Positions 5,758-6,049 of a stretch of DNA of 6,049 bases are shown here, piece after piece (position 1 is the first letter of the stretch; the number at the start of each line of letters is the position of its first letter). This DNA comes from Eubacterium sp. (lineage in GTDB: Bacteria > Bacillota > Clostridia > Oscillospirales > Acutalibacteraceae), in contig JAIDJS010000033.1 in NCBI GenBank assembly GCA_029052085.1, positions 1 to 6,049 on the forward strand. The letters are read 5' to 3'. The translations under genes were made by a program, and so were the position numbers. A model generated the notes under the pieces. The model did not search any database and was not told the origin of the DNA. It saw nothing but the letters and a program-made list of their open reading frames with translations.

Positions 5758-6049
5758 ATGGCATCTAGAGATTATGATGATTTGCTTGAATCTTTTATGA
5801 ATAATTCTCCTAAAGTTTATAGTAAAGATAAAGATACATTAAACACTGAAGAAAACAAGGTTCCGTCCGCATATAATTTGGATAATACGAATGCGAAGGA
5901 TTCAAAGCCCATAAAAAGAGGGCGTATTATTGAAAAAAAGAACTTAAAAAAATCTAAAAATAAGAAAAAGAAAGAAAAAAACTATTCATCTCCAAAGTAT
6001 AAAATTTTCAGATTTTTAATGGGAATTCTTATGATTGTAGGTGTTGTTG
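5758..6049 (+). CDS. 5' part of a membrane protein gene, cut by window edge (possibly class A PBP)
   Basis: The frame starts at ATG 5758, seven bases after GGAGG (5746-5750), and stays open for 97 codons to the window end. Residues 1-55 are polar and probably disordered, starting MASRDYDDLLESFMNNS. Residues 59-74 are very lysine-rich (IEKKNLKKSKNKKKKE). A hydrophobic stretch begins at about residue 84 (FRFLMGILMIVGVV) and runs into the edge. This layout indicates a single-pass or anchored membrane protein with a basic cytoplasmic tail, oriented with the N-terminus inside by the positive-inside rule. Class A penicillin-binding proteins of Firmicutes often begin this way, but no transglycosylase motif is in view, so that identity is only a guess. 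It appears to have its own promoter, separate from the exonuclease gene. Confidence 0.7.
   Translation, partial: MASRDYDDLLESFMNNSPKVYSKDKDTLNTEENKVPSAYNLDNTNAKDSKPIKRGRIIEKKNLKKSKNKKKKEKNYSSPKYKIFRFLMGILMIVGVV

Overview
The window is an AT-rich stretch with Gram-positive features: strong GGAGG Shine-Dalgarno sequences before every gene, sigma-A type promoters and a Firmicutes-type SecG. It most likely comes from an anaerobic, gut-type member of the Clostridia (Ruminococcaceae/Oscillospirales-like). That placement is inferred from protein flavour and base use, not proven. All genes lie on the plus strand. No RNA genes, CRISPR array, insertion sequence or phage gene was seen.

Positions 54-4295 hold a two-gene operon for a divergent type IIA DNA topoisomerase. 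The first gene encodes a GyrB/ParE-like ATPase/Toprim subunit. The second, 24 bases further on, encodes a GyrA/ParC-like breakage-reunion subunit. Together they would form an A2B2 enzyme that passes one DNA duplex through another using ATP. The main catalytic residues are present (GHKL Glu43/Asn47/Asp74, Lys349, the Toprim acidic residues, Arg140-Tyr141). Many normally near-invariant framework positions are changed, including residues that contact aminocoumarins and fluoroquinolones. The C-terminal DNA-wrapping domain is short and lacks a recognisable GyrA box. This fits a topoisomerase IV-like or specialised second enzyme better than the housekeeping gyrase.

Positions 4296-4479 are a regulatory gap. 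It holds a long inverted repeat without a T-tract and a well-formed sigma-A promoter that drives secG. SecG (4489-4740) is the small accessory subunit of the SecYEG translocon and is closed by a clear intrinsic terminator (4751-4781). Immediately after that terminator comes a DEDDh exonuclease with a C-terminal zinc ribbon (4801-5673), which has no obvious promoter of its own. A short gap with a small inverted repeat and a -10-like element leads into the 5' end of a membrane protein gene (5758 onward), cut by the window edge.

No wholly new system is evident. The points most worth following are the divergent topoisomerase pair, the exonuclease-zinc ribbon fusion placed behind a terminator, and the inverted repeat upstream of secG.
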